Made by a program: the position numbers and the translations under genes | The notes under the pieces: model-generated | The model's database searches: none | Seen by the model: only the letters and a program-made list of their open reading frames with translations | Told to the model about the DNA's origin: nothing | In this document: positions 18,044 to 28,291 of the stretch, piece by piece | How the letters are laid out: each line of letters begins with the position of its first letter | How positions within the stretch are numbered: the first letter of the stretch is position 1 | Origin: BOG-908 sp963850605 | Lineage (GTDB): Bacteria; Pseudomonadota; Alphaproteobacteria; Acetobacterales; Acetobacteraceae | Assembly: GCA_963850605.1 (NCBI GenBank) | Contig: CAWKLX010000002.1 | Coordinates: 508,684 to 572,683 of the forward strand | Direction of reading: 5' to 3' | Length of the DNA: 64,000 bases

Positions 18044-20984
18044 GTGACACTACGACACAGGCTAGCGGGTTCGGTCGCCATCCTGGCACTGGCACAGGCC
18101 TACCCGACCGGCGGCGCATTTGCGCAGGTTGCGCCGGCGCCGGCGCAGTCTACCGCGGCTACGTCGCCGACCGGGGCTGACGCGGCAACTGCTGGTGCGG
18201 CTCCTGAAAACATTGTGGTCACGGGCTCGCGCCTGAAAACAACGAACGCCACGAGCGAGTTGCCCGTGGTCGTTGTGACTTCGGCGCAGATCGAACATTC
18301 CAGCGCGCAAACGCATCGAGGACGTGCTGACGCAAGCTCCCTGAAATCGGCACGAACGGCATGTATGCCACGACCAATAACGGCGGCGGCGGCGCGTCCT
18401 GTATCGACCTGCGCAATCTCGGTATCGAGCGCACGCTGGTGCTGGTTGATGGCAAGCGCTTCGTCAACGGCCTGGCGAACTGCGTCGATCTCAACAACAT
18501 CCCTCTGGAGCAGGTTGAGCGCATCGAGATCCTGAAGGATGGCGCTTCGACGACCTACGGCGCAGACGCGATTGCCGGCGTCGTCAACATCATCCTCAAA
18601 CACAACTACTCGGGCGTGGTCTTCCATGCCAATGGCAGCATTGCCACGGACGCCGGCGACGACAAGCAGGGCGAGCTCTCCACGCTGATCGGCACGAATT
18701 TCGACAAGGGCAATCTAACGATCGGCCTCGACTACCTCAACCGTGGGCCCGTTCTGCAGGCCGACCGCGATTGGGGGCATTTCCCGGTGCAATCGGACAA
18801 ACCGCTCGGAAGCAAGCAGTCGGTCGGGTCGATCTACAATCCTAACGGTCTGGCTTTCGCCGATCAAAATAACATCACGGGTCTAGTTCCGGGTTTTCCG
18901 GGCAACGTCGTGAATCAGAACGGCACTCTGGGCGACCCATACACGGGTGCAAGGTCCCAGCGCTTCGACTTCGGTTCCCTGCAGCAGTTGAGCAGTTCTC
19001 TTGAGAAGGAGAGCATCACTAGCACTGCAAACTATGACTTCAACGATCATGTGAGCGGTTACCTGGAGGCGTTCTTCACCCACAAAAGGACGGCTGAACA
19101 GCTTGCGCCACAGCCGGTAGCAGCAGCCCTGCCGGGATTTGGTCTTCCCGACGCGTTTGTCGTGCCGGACGGAAATCCTTACTCCGCTGCTGTCTTTGGT
19201 GCGGGGTCCGGGCCAGTGGACCTGTACAAGCGGCAAGTGCAGTTCGGTAATCGGCAGTACCAGCAATTCGACAACACCTTTCAGATCAACGGTGGCTTCA
19301 AGGGCGAGATTGGCGGCGGCTGGAATTACGATGTGTTCTTCCAGTATGGTGAGGACGACGATCAGACGACAAACACGAACAACATCAACTTCCTGCACCT
19401 CGAAAACGAACTCGGGTTCCAGCAGGTGCAGGCTACCCCGGATCAGATCGCCGCAATCACTGCCGCAAATGGCGCATTCGACGCCTCTGCTTTTGGCATC
19501 TACAACCCGGCAGTGTGTATTGCCTCGGCTGGTTGCAGTCTGGCCAATCCATTTGGGCAGAACTACACGGCGGCCCAGATTAAATATGCCACGTACAACG
19601 AGACGCAGCAGAACCGGAACACCTTGAAGGTCTATGGTGGTGAAGTCAGCAACGACTCCGTATTCCAATTGCCTGCCGGGCCGATCGGTCTGTCTCTCGG
19701 TGTCGAACATCGGACGGAAAGCGGCGAATTCACGCCTGACGCGCTTGACCTGACGGGCGAGGGTTTGGGTAGCACCGCGCAACCGACAAAGGGCGCATTC
19801 GATGTCACCGAGCTATACGGCGAGATGCGCGTCCCCATCCTGAAGGACATTCCCGGCGCGAAAGACCTGCATGTCGACATCGGCGGACGGTTTTTTAATT
19901 ACAACACGTTTGGCTCCAGCGAAATCTGGAAAGTCGCGGGCAACTACACGCCGATCACGGGAATACGTTTCCGAGGCTCTGATGGAACGGCTTTCCGTCA
20001 GCCCAGCATCAACGATCTGTATACGGGTCAAGCAATCAGCTTTCTCGACACCATCGATCCATGCACACAGGTTAGCAGCTATGGCACGAAGGCTGGCATA
20101 GTGCAGGCGAACTGCGCCAAGGCGGGCGTAAATACGGCTACCTTCACGCAGGCCGGTAGCCAGGCCCAGGCCATCGTTGGCGGTAACCCGCTATTGCAGC
20201 CGGAAACCGCTCGGACGCAGACGTTCGGCGTCGTCTTAAATCCACCCTTCGTGCCGCGCCTGGCCGTCACGGCAGACTTCTCGCGGACCAAGATCAATCA
20301 CGAGATCAGCACACTTCCGACGCAGTTCATCGTCGACAACTGCTACACCCAGACGAGCTTCAATCCAGGCACGACCAATCTGGCCGATCCGTGCAGCCTA
20401 GTGTCCCCACGTGCGGGAACGGGTCAGCTCAACACGATTACCGCGATCAACGAAAACCTTGGCGTGTTGCGGACCGAAGCCTTGGATCTAGGTGCGACAT
20501 ACTCCTATCCGTTGCCGGGACTGGGAACCCTGTCGTTCCAAAACGACCTGACAATCACGTTGAAATATCAGGCTCAGAACATCCCTGACGGACCCTTTAT
20601 CGGCTATCTCGGCACAATCGGCGTTACGGCCTACGCACCGGCCTTTCCACGGTATCGCGACAATGCAAGCGTGGATTGGCGAATCGGCGACTTTCAATTC
20701 GGTTATCGGATGCGCTTCATCCAGGGGACGACGTTCGACCAGTACCCGCACCCTATGTGCAGGGTAAGCTGAAGGGCCAGCATGCCTCCGCGGCGACTCC
20801 TGATGTATACTACCACGACATCGTGGGGTCGTACGATTACCGCAACTTCTCGTTCAATTTGGGTATCGACAACCTGTTCGATAAGGCGCCGCCCTACGTC
20901 AACGATACGTCCACCAACACCGATCCAGCGGTTTACGACGTCTACGGTCGGGTGATTTACCTGAAGACGACGTTCAGGTTCTAA
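18044..20984 (+). pseudogene. TonB-dependent outer-membrane receptor, three frame breaks
   Basis: TonB receptors import scarce ligands through a beta barrel. A GTG start gives a signal peptide (ILALAQAYPTGGAFAQ), then a plug with NIVVTGSRL and PVVVVTSAQIEHSSAQ. Removing one A at about 18310 and one T at 18342 restores RIEDVLTQAPEIGTNGMY, VDLNNIPLEQVERIEILKDG and GADAIAGVVNIIL. Adding one base near 20747 joins the barrel to YVQGKLKGQ and the last strand (GRVIYLKTTFRF, ending in Phe). About 980 residues, normal for the oar/sphingomonad-type family. GC content and codon use look lower than in neighbouring genes, suggesting transfer. The ligand cannot be told from sequence. Confidence 0.85.
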
Positions 20985-21064
20985 TAGCCGGCCAAGTCGA
21001 ATTATTACAAAAGGGATCACCTTAGCTTTTTGCTGGGTGGTCCTTTCAATCTTTGGAGCTTTTA

Positions 21065-21299
21065 ATGTCGAAACATCGTTACTGCTGCTTTCCTCGCATT
21101 CTCTTTGGCACTTGCCGGATGTGCCGGAACACCAACTGGGCCACAAGTTGCCGCTTCAAGACCTGCAAGGTGCGAACGATCGACTGGTAGTTTGCTGTGC
21201 GGCAACGCGGGAGACCAGGCGTGGTTGGTCCCAGTTCGCTCACCGAGTTCGACGCCTCGCCGGCAATGTCCCCTGTCCACCTCGGGTGGTTCGCATTAG
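21065..21299 (+). pseudogene. small lipoprotein-like ORF after the receptor, possibly frame-broken
   Basis: The frame 21079-21299 encodes VTAAFLAFSLALAGCAGTPT, a classic lipoprotein leader with lipobox LAGC, then a short mature part (about 50 residues) with RCERSTGSLLCGN. It joins an ATG at 21065 (preceded by GGAGC) only if one base is dropped around 21076. Small proteins with a TGS-type motif occur next to TonB receptors in sphingomonads, so I suggest a receptor partner, but this is weak. It could also be a chance ORF. Confidence 0.35.
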
Positions 21300-21500
21300 C
21301 GCCTGCGATGCTCGCGTAGCTCGCAAGTGGACCAGATTATACGCACCGGCCCAGAAAACAGCGTTGGGCGGCGATTTTAGTCGCGCCGTAGGCGCGCGCC
21401 CGCCAGCCTTCTGGCTGACTGCGATCACGAGGGCAGCGCCGTCGCTGGCCTGGCGATCGTAAGGCTTGTCAATTCTGCTGCATCCTTGCGGCGTGATCGC

Positions 21501-23345
21501 GTGACGTCCGCAAGCGGGCTAAAAACGCTGATGGACATCGCCGCCGAGCTTGGCCTAGGGCAGACGCTTTTGGCGCGTGGTAAAGTTGCGGACGCGCAGT
21601 TGGTGGCGGCGCGCGTGGTGGCGGCGCGGCCCAGGCTTGCGGGGGCGCACCACCTGATCGGCCAGTGCCAGCGGGCCGCCGGCAAGCTGGACGCCGCCGA
21701 AATATCGTTCAGGACCGGCCTGAAACTCGAGCGTGGACACGCGGCCTTGGCGATCGCGCTGGCCGATCTGCTTGAGGCGACAGGCCGCGCTCCGGATGCG
21801 GAACGGGTGCTGCGTGCCGCGCTGGAGGCGAACCGGCGCGCCACCTCGCTGGTCGCACGGCTGGCACACGCGTTGATCGCAGGCGGCAAATGCGCTGAAG
21901 CTCTGGCCCTGACCGCGGCGGCGGCGAACGGCCCGTCCCCCGACCACGCCGTGCTCGTGGAGCACGCCGCGGCCTTGAAGGCGCTGAAGAAGCCGGATCG
22001 CGCCCTGGCCATCTACGAGCGGGCAGCCAGCCTGTTCCCCGACGATCCCGCCGCCCTGCACAACCTTGCCGCAAGCCAGGGCGACCTCGCGCAGTTCGCC
22101 GCCGCGGCGCAAACCGCGGCGCGCGCGCTGAAGAAAGCGGCCGGCGGCGCGCCGCAAACCTGGCTGGTCTATGCCCGCGCGCTGCTCGGGGACCAGAAAT
22201 TCGACGCCGCGGATCAGGCGTTCCGCGAGGCGTTGGCGCGCGCACCCACCTATGCGGAGGCGCATCGCGAGCTGGCGCAACTGGTCTGGATGCGCACCGA
22301 AGACCCGCGTGCGGCGACCGCGGTGCTGGACGAAGCGATCCTGAACCACCCCAAGATGGCGGATTTGTTTGCCCTGCGCGCGAAAATCCTGGAGCACGCG
22401 GGCGACGAGGCGAACGCCTATGCCACCTTGCAGCAGGCCATACGCCGCCATCCGCGCCAGGCGGGGCTGCATCTGGCCTCCGCGCAACTGGCCGCGCGGC
22501 TGGCTGGCGGGGTGGCCCACGGGGTGGCCCATGCCGAACATGCGATGTCGCTCTTGCCCGGCGATCATGCGGCGCAATCGGTGTTGTGCGCCGCCTGCCT
22601 GGCCGCGGGCGATGTCGTTCGGGCGTCGGCGCTGGCGGGCGAACTGGTGGCGCGCCGGCCGCTGGACCAGCGCGCGATCGCGTATCAGGCGACGGCCTGG
22701 CGGCTGCTGGGCGATGCCCGGTATGCGGCGTTGTACGACTACGCGACGCAGGTCCGCGCGTGGCGGATGGAGACGCCGGACGGATGGGCGACGCTGGACG
22801 CCTATCTGGCCGATCTCGCCCAGGCGCTGGGCGGCATGCATGCGTTCCGCACCCATCCGCTCGATCAGTCGGTGCGGCACGGCAGTCAGGCGGCGCATCT
22901 GCTGACGTCGGAGAACGCGGTGATCCGCGCCTTTTTCCAGGCGGTGAACGCCCCGATCCGCCGACATTTAGAGTCGCTCGGCCAGGGGTCGGACCCGGTG
23001 CGGGCGCGCAATGCGGGCGGATATCGCTTCCATGGTGCGTGGTCCGTAAGGCTTCGCCCCGGCGGGTTCCATACGGACCATATCCATCCGGAGGGGTGGC
23101 TGTCCTCGGCCTGCTACATCGCGCTGCCACCCGCCACGCCGGCCGACCGCGAGGTGAAGGCGGCATGGATCAAATTCGGCCAGCCGGGCACGCCGACGCT
23201 GCCGCCGCTTGACGCCGAGCATTTCGTCGAGCCCGAACCGGGCATGCTGGTCCTGTTTCCATCCTATATGTGGCACGGCACGGTGCCCTTTGCAGGCGAG
23301 GACGCCAGCCGCCTGAGCGTCGCGTTCGATTTGCTGCCGCAGTGA
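21501..23345 (+). CDS. TPR protein with C-terminal 2OG-Fe(II) oxygenase domain
   Basis: About 614 residues. Roughly residues 10-400 are Ala/Leu-rich helical repeats of TPR type (for example HHLIGQCQRAAGKLDAAEIS and RALAIYERAASLFPDDPAAL). The last ~130 residues form a putative 2OG-Fe(II) oxygenase: LRPGGFHTDHIHPEGWLS supplies the metal His/Asp region, then PGMLVLFPSYMWHGTVPF and RLSVAFD give the distal His and the 2-oxoglutarate Arg. No signal peptide, so probably cytosolic. The start is uncertain (TTG 21486, GTG 21501 or ATG 21531). Position after the TonB receptor suggests a shared job, perhaps modifying a protein or ligand; that is inference. Confidence 0.8.
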   Translation: MTSASGLKTLMDIAAELGLGQTLLARGKVADAQLVAARVVAARPRLAGAHHLIGQCQRAAGKLDAAEISFRTGLKLERGHAALAIALADLLEATGRAPDAERVLRAALEANRRATSLVARLAHALIAGGKCAEALALTAAAANGPSPDHAVLVEHAAALKALKKPDRALAIYERAASLFPDDPAALHNLAASQGDLAQFAAAAQTAARALKKAAGGAPQTWLVYARALLGDQKFDAADQAFREALARAPTYAEAHRELAQLVWMRTEDPRAATAVLDEAILNHPKMADLFALRAKILEHAGDEANAYATLQQAIRRHPRQAGLHLASAQLAARLAGGVAHGVAHAEHAMSLLPGDHAAQSVLCAACLAAGDVVRASALAGELVARRPLDQRAIAYQATAWRLLGDARYAALYDYATQVRAWRMETPDGWATLDAYLADLAQALGGMHAFRTHPLDQSVRHGSQAAHLLTSENAVIRAFFQAVNAPIRRHLESLGQGSDPVRARNAGGYRFHGAWSVRLRPGGFHTDHIHPEGWLSSACYIALPPATPADREVKAAWIKFGQPGTPTLPPLDAEHFVEPEPGMLVLFPSYMWHGTVPFAGEDASRLSVAFDLLPQ

Positions 23346-23386
23346 AGAAAAAACGTTTGCCCATTGAGTCCGCGACAGCCGGAAAA

Positions 23387-23425
23387 AAGTCTTTTGCTTC
23401 TTTTCTTCAGAAAAGAAGTTCTTCC
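23387..23425. repeat. intergenic CTTCTTTTCT hairpin element, copy C
   Basis: AAGTCTTTTG followed by CTTCTTTTCT-TC-AGAAAAGAAG, a 10-bp perfect inverted repeat with a 2-base loop. The first 32 bases match copies A and B exactly. It lies between the oxygenase stop and the oxyR start, only 3 bases before the oxyR ATG, so it could affect oxyR translation as well as end the upstream transcript. Confidence 0.6.
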
Positions 23426-23427
23426 CC

Positions 23428-24381
23428 ATGACCCTATCCGGCCTCTCCCTGCGAGACCTGGAATACGCAGCCGCAGTCGCCCGCACCCGCCATTTCGGCC
23501 GCGCGGCCGAGGAATGTGGCGTCAGCCAGCCCGCGCTCAGCGAACAAATCCGCAAGCTGGAGGCGACGCTGGGTGTCGCCCTGTTCGAGCGCGGGCGCCG
23601 GGGCGTGCACGTGACCGAGCAGGGGGGCGCGCTGCTGGCGCGCGCCGATCGCATCCTGGCCGAGGCGCATGCGCTGGTGGAAATGGCGCTCGGGGCCGCC
23701 CAGCCGCGGGCGGGCACCTGGCGGCTGGCGGCGATCCAGACGCTAGGGCCGTATTACCTGCCCTACCTGGTCCGCCTGGCGCGCGGCACCTATCCGAATG
23801 TAGCCCTGCGCCTGGAAGAGGGACGGACCGAACCGCTGCTGGCCGCCCTGCGCGCCGGCGCCACCGACCTGCTGCTGGCCGCATTGCCGCTGCCGCGGGA
23901 TGGGCTGACGATCGCGCCGCTCTTTTGCGAGCCGTTCGTCGTTGTCTGCCCTGCCGGCCATCGCCTGGCCGATTTGCCGCGCCTGAGCCTGCCGGATCTG
24001 GCCTCCGACGGGCTGATCCTGCTGGAGGAGGGCCATTGTTTGCGCGACCACGCGCTGTCGCTGTGCGAGGGCGTGACGTCGGGCGCCCGCCACGCGACCA
24101 GTCTAGAGACGCTGTGGCACATGATATTGGCCGGCGAGGGGTTCTCGCTGATGCCGGCGCTGAGCCTGGCCGGTCGTGCGAGGATGGAGGAGTTGGTGAC
24201 GTGCCGCGCCCTGCCGGAACCGGAGGCGGGGCGGACCATCGCGCTGGCTTGGCGCAGCACGGACCCGCGGGGTGGCGTATTCGGGGAGTTGGCGGCGCTT
24301 CTCAGAAGCAGATTGCCGCCCGAGGTCGCGCACGCCGAACTGCCGAGCGGGCTGGCAGCGAGCCGAGTGCCAAGCCGTTGA
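23428..24381 (+). CDS. oxyR: OxyR-like LysR-family peroxide-responsive regulator
   Basis: LysR-family activator. The N-terminal winged helix (RDLEYAAAVARTRHFGRAAE, SQPALSEQIRKLE) binds DNA. The effector domain contains LLEEGHCLRDHALSLC, matching the peroxide-sensing Cys pair of OxyR (about C204 and C213, nine apart like C199/C208 in E. coli). Length 317, slightly longer than usual. In the family, H2O2 oxidises the pair and switches on catalase and peroxiredoxin genes; none is adjacent here. The ATG is 3 bases after a hairpin element, and I see no clear ribosome-binding site. Confidence 0.87.
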   Translation: MTLSGLSLRDLEYAAAVARTRHFGRAAEECGVSQPALSEQIRKLEATLGVALFERGRRGVHVTEQGGALLARADRILAEAHALVEMALGAAQPRAGTWRLAAIQTLGPYYLPYLVRLARGTYPNVALRLEEGRTEPLLAALRAGATDLLLAALPLPRDGLTIAPLFCEPFVVVCPAGHRLADLPRLSLPDLASDGLILLEEGHCLRDHALSLCEGVTSGARHATSLETLWHMILAGEGFSLMPALSLAGRARMEELVTCRALPEPEAGRTIALAWRSTDPRGGVFGELAALLRSRLPPEVAHAELPSGLAASRVPSR

Positions 24382-24399
24382 CCCAGGGCCGAGTCCGGA

Positions 24400-24582
24400 C
24401 CTATCCCCGCGGAGCGGTTCAAGCCGGTTGCCTGGTGGCGCCCGCAAGTCAGCCAGGGCCTCGGCGGCGTCCAACATATCCAGCTTTCGAGAGACGACTT
24501 TCAGGATTGTGCTCCAACGGCGGCTGCGGCCGGTGCGGAAAAGCTGCTCAGTTTCGGCATCATCGAACGAAACGATTGGCAT
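24400..24582 (-). pseudogene. truncated HigB-type toxin remnant
   Basis: From the ATG at 24582 the minus strand encodes MPIVSFDDAETEQLFRTGRS, then RKLDMLDAAEALADLRAPPGNRLEPLRGDRSG, the first two-thirds of a HigB/RelE-superfamily killer protein. After about 60 residues the family sequence stops; the expected SIRINDQWRICF core is missing in all frames. The break falls about 20 bases from the end of oxyR, so a deletion or recombination joined the two. No higA antitoxin is present. Non-functional remnant. Confidence 0.65.
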
Positions 24583-24746
24583 GGATGCGGTGTCCTGCGC
24601 GCGAGGGCACCCCCATGGTCGCCTGAGCCCGATGAGGTGGTAATGGCAAGGTAGGACGCCTTACGTAACGCGTCAAGGAATTTGCGCTAATTGACCGTGC
24701 GGCTTCGATCCTGGACACACCCGCTTCCCAACCGGAACGGCTACAC

Positions 24747-25666
24747 ATGCGACGCAAGCGCGGCCGGCCGCTCGACGGCTGGCTGATCATCGACAAGCCG
24801 GCCGGCATGACCAGCACGGATGTGGTCAATCGCGTCAAACGGGGCTTCGATGCGCAAAAGGCGGGCCACGGCGGCACGCTGGACCCGCTGGCCACCGGCG
24901 TGCTGCCGATCGCCTTCGGATCGGCCACCAAGACCGTGCCCTACGTCATGGACGGCACCAAGCTCTACCGCTTCACCCTGCGCCTCGGCGAGGCGCGCGA
25001 CACCGATGATTCCGACGGGGCGGTGACCGGCACCAGCAGCGCGCGGCCCACCGACGCGGCGCTGCGGGCGGCCCTGCCGGCGTTCACCGGCGAGATCATG
25101 CAGGTGCCCCCCATCTACTCGGCCATCAAGGTGGCGGGCGAGCGGGCCTACGACATGGCGCGCGAGGGCAGGGCGCCGGTGCTGGAGGCACGGCCCGCGC
25201 GCGTGGATCGGTTCGAGCTGATCGAACGGATGGATGACGATACGGCGGTCTTCGAGGTCCAGTCCGGCAAGGGCGTCTACATGCGCAGCCTGGCCCGGGA
25301 CCTGGCCGCCGCCTGCGGCACGCTCGGCCACATCGCCGCCCTGCGACGGCTGCGCGTAGGACCGTTCTTAGAGAAAAACGCGATTTCACTGGACAACGCG
25401 ATGCCGGCGGAGGATACCGCGCGATCCTCTCCGGACCTCCTGCTCCCCGTCCTGACCGCGCTGGCCGACATCCCGGCGCTGGCCTTGACCGACGCGGAGG
25501 CCGTGTTGCTGACCCAGGGTCAGGCGATCAGCCTGATCACCCTGATGGGCCGCATTCCAGACGACGCCAACCCCGCTGGGGGCTGGCGCGCGCCATGGCG
25601 GGGGGACGCGTGATCGGGCTCTGCCGCCTGGAAGACGGCTGGCTGCGTCCCGAACGCATTCTTTGA
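24747..25666 (+). CDS. truB: tRNA pseudouridine(55) synthase TruB, C-terminal frame break
   Basis: TruB makes pseudouridine 55 in the tRNA T-loop. The catalytic Asp is in GGTLDPLATGVLP. WLIIDKPAGMTST opens the protein, and YSAIKVAGERAYDMAREG and VQSGKGVYMRSLARDL are standard motifs. As written the frame ends at 25613 after GGWRAPWRGDA. Adding one G near 25586 gives GGWARAMAGGRVIGLCRLED and ends at 25666 with RPERIL, the usual TruB/PUA-like tail. So the last ~25 residues are out of frame, most simply by a missing base. It starts the truB-rpsO-pnp run. The coordinates give the reconstructed gene. Confidence 0.9.
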
Positions 25667-25689
25667 CCCCTGTTGATGGAGTACGATCG

Positions 25690-25959
25690 ATGTCGATCAC
25701 AGCGGAGCGCCGCACGGCGCTCATTGGCGAATATCAGGCGCAAGCCGCCGACACCGGCAGCCCGGAGGTGCAGGTGGCACTGCTGTCCGAGCGTATCACC
25801 AACCTGACCGAACACCTGAAAACCCATGCCAAGGATTTCCACTCGCGCCGCGGCCTGCTGATGCTGGTCGGCCGCCGCCGCCGCCTGCTGGACTACCTTA
25901 AGCGCAAAGATCAGTCCCGCTACGAGTTGCTCATCGGGCGTCTGAAGCTCCGGCGCTAG
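25690..25959 (+). CDS. rpsO: 30S ribosomal protein S15
   Basis: S15 binds 16S rRNA early in 30S assembly. The protein is exactly 89 residues from the ATG at 25690, preceded by a GATGGAGT ribosome-binding region. DTGSPEVQVALLSERITNLTEHL, HAKDFHSRRGLL and the C-terminal YLKRKDQSRYELLI are textbook. The start is set by MSITAERRTAL; the 9 upstream in-frame codons are not conserved. It lies 23 bases after the reconstructed truB end and ahead of pnp. Confidence 0.98.
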   Translation: MSITAERRTALIGEYQAQAADTGSPEVQVALLSERITNLTEHLKTHAKDFHSRRGLLMLVGRRRRLLDYLKRKDQSRYELLIGRLKLRR

Positions 25960-25960
25960 T

Positions 25961-26035
25961 TTCCAGTTTGCAGTTGTCAGTTTCCAGAAAGCCCGGGCGC
26001 GAACCGCTCTGGAAACTGAAAACTGGCAACTGAAA
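25961..26035. promoter_or_regulatory. long hairpin in the rpsO-pnp spacer
   Basis: CAGTTGTCAGTTTCCAG (25971-25987) pairs with CTGGAAACTGAAAACTG (26009-26025), 16 of 17 positions, around a 21-base GC-rich loop; the arms extend weakly outward. In E. coli the same spacer folds into a hairpin that RNase III cuts to start PNPase autoregulation. A similar role here is inferred from position and stem length only. Confidence 0.5.
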
Positions 26036-26130
26036 ACTGAACGGGCGTTTCCGGCCACATGGGTGATCCATCCATGCAGTCCGAGACGCCCCATCCAAAC
26101 CACAAACACCACAAGATAAAGGATAGGCGT

Positions 26131-28275
26131 ATGTTCAATTATTTTCGCAAGGAGCTCGACTGGGGCGGGCGCAAGCTCGTTCTGGAAACGGGCAAGATGG
26201 CACGGCAGGCCGATGGCGCCGTGCTGGTCAGCTATGGCGACACCATCGTGTTGTGCACGGCGGTAGGTGCCAAAAGCATCAAGCCCGGGCAGGATTTTTT
26301 CCCGCTGACGGTGAACTACCAGGAAAAGGCGTATGCCGCGGGAAAAATTCCTGGCGGGTTCTTCAAGCGCGAGGGCCGGCCCAGTGAAAACGAAACGCTG
26401 GTCAGCCGGCTGATCGACCGTCCGCTACGTCCGCTGTTCCCCGACAATTTCCGCAATGAAGTGCAGGTCGTGGCCACCGTGCTGAGCCACGACATGGAAA
26501 ACGATCCGGACATCGTTTCACTGGTGGGTTGCTCGGCCGCGCTGACCCTGTCCGGCATTCCGTTTTTCGGGCCCGTAGGCGCCGCGCGCATCGGCTACGA
26601 GGGTGGCGAATACATTCTGAATCCGACCATCGCGCAGATGGAAAACGCCACGCTCGACCTGGTACTCGCCGGCACCGCCGAAGGCGTGCTGATGGTCGAG
26701 TCCGAGGCCAAGGAGCTGCCCGAGGACGTGATGCTGGGCGCGGTGGCGTTCGGCCACGCCGCGTTCCAGCCGGTGATCCAGGCCATCATCGAGCTGGCCG
26801 AGCATGCGGCGAAGGAGCCCTGGACGCTGACCGAGCCGAGCGAGAGCGAAGTCGCGTTGAAAAAGCGCATCGACGAGCTGGGCCGCGCGTCCATTGCGGA
26901 AGCGTATCAGGAGCGTGTGAAGCAGCAGCGTTACGAAAAGGTTGGCGCGGCCAAGAAGGCGGTGGTGGCGCAACTATCCGAGGAGGGTCTGCACGCGGAC
27001 GCGGCAAAGCATCTGCTGAAGGATCTGGAGGCGGATATCGTCCGCAACGCCATCCTGGACACCGGCCTGCGAATCGACGGCCGCGATACGAAAACCGTGC
27101 GTCAGATCGTGGCCGAGGTGGGCGTGCTGCCACGGGCGCATGGTTCGGCGTTGTTCACCCGTGGCGAGACGCAGGCGCTGTGCGTGGTGACGCTGGGCAC
27201 AGGGCAGGACGAGCAGTTCATGGATTCCTTGGAAGGCGAGTACAAGGAGAACTTCATGCTGCACTATAATTTCCCGCCGTTTTCGGTGGGCGAAGCGGGG
27301 CGCATGGGCTCGCCTGGCCGTCGCGAGATCGGCCACGGCAAGCTGGCGTGGCGCGCGATCCATCCGTTGCTGCCGGCCAAGGAGGATTTTCCGTATACGC
27401 TTCGTATCGTATCCGAAATCCTGGAGTCCAACGGCAGCTCGTCCATGGCGACCGTGTGCGGCAGCTCACTGGCCATGATGGATGGCGGCGTCCCGCTCAA
27501 ACGCCCGGTGGCGGGCATCGCCATGGGGCTGATCAAGGAGGATCGCGGGTTCGCCGTGCTCTCCGACATCCTGGGCGACGAAGACCACCTCGGCGACATG
27601 GATTTCAAGGTGGCCGGCACCGAGCACGGCATCACCAGCCTGCAGATGGACATCAAGATCACGTCCATCACGCAGGACATCATGCGCATCGCCCTGGATC
27701 AGGCGAAGGAAGGCCGCATGCACATTCTGGGCGAGATGGCGAAGGCGCTGACCGGGGCGCGCACGGGTGTGGCGTCCACCGCCCCGCGCATTACGGTCAT
27801 CAACGTGCCCAAGGAAAAGATCCGTGAAGTGATCGGCACCGGCGGCAAGGTGATCCGCGAGATCGTCGAGCAGACCGGCGCCAAGATCGACATCGAGGAC
27901 GATGGCACCATCAAGATCGCGGCCACGACGGAAGAGAGCAGCCAGAAGGCTATCGACTGGATACGTGGCATCGTGGCCGAGCCGGAACTGAACGCGATCT
28001 ACACCGGCCGCGTGGTGAAAACGGCGGATTTCGGCGCGTTCGTGAACTTCCTGGGCTCGCGCGACGGGCTGGTGCACATCAGCGAGCTGACCAATGCACG
28101 GGTGAACAAGACGACCGACGTGGTCAACGTGGGCGACGCCGTACGTGTCAAATGCCTGGGCTTCGATGACCGTGGGAAAGTCAAACTTTCGATGCGGGTG
28201 GTTGATCAGGCGACCGGAGAGGACATTTCTGACAAGGTCGGCCCGAAGGGCGGACGCCGGGAGGAGGCAGCCTGA
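26131..28275 (+). CDS. pnp: polyribonucleotide nucleotidyltransferase (PNPase)
   Basis: PNPase degrades RNA 3' to 5' phosphorolytically. From the ATG at 26131 it has 714 residues: two RNase PH domains (FKREGRPSENETLVSRLIDR; GEAGRMGSPGRREIGHGKLAWRA), a linker helix region, a KH domain (EVIGTGGKVIREIVEQTG) and a C-terminal S1 domain (YTGRVVKTADFGAFVNFLG). ITSITQDIMRIALDQA includes the catalytic Asp region. The upstream in-frame ATG at 26092 or earlier is not conserved. It follows rpsO after a hairpin-bearing spacer. Confidence 0.98.
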   Translation: MFNYFRKELDWGGRKLVLETGKMARQADGAVLVSYGDTIVLCTAVGAKSIKPGQDFFPLTVNYQEKAYAAGKIPGGFFKREGRPSENETLVSRLIDRPLRPLFPDNFRNEVQVVATVLSHDMENDPDIVSLVGCSAALTLSGIPFFGPVGAARIGYEGGEYILNPTIAQMENATLDLVLAGTAEGVLMVESEAKELPEDVMLGAVAFGHAAFQPVIQAIIELAEHAAKEPWTLTEPSESEVALKKRIDELGRASIAEAYQERVKQQRYEKVGAAKKAVVAQLSEEGLHADAAKHLLKDLEADIVRNAILDTGLRIDGRDTKTVRQIVAEVGVLPRAHGSALFTRGETQALCVVTLGTGQDEQFMDSLEGEYKENFMLHYNFPPFSVGEAGRMGSPGRREIGHGKLAWRAIHPLLPAKEDFPYTLRIVSEILESNGSSSMATVCGSSLAMMDGGVPLKRPVAGIAMGLIKEDRGFAVLSDILGDEDHLGDMDFKVAGTEHGITSLQMDIKITSITQDIMRIALDQAKEGRMHILGEMAKALTGARTGVASTAPRITVINVPKEKIREVIGTGGKVIREIVEQTGAKIDIEDDGTIKIAATTEESSQKAIDWIRGIVAEPELNAIYTGRVVKTADFGAFVNFLGSRDGLVHISELTNARVNKTTDVVNVGDAVRVKCLGFDDRGKVKLSMRVVDQATGEDISDKVGPKGGRREEAA

Positions 28276-28291
28276 GGGCTGCTAGCCTTCA

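Noticed and set aside
21006..21052. Possible terminator after the TonB receptor (AAAGGGATCACC...GGGTGGTCCTTT)
   Set aside because: The arms pair poorly when aligned base by base; not called.
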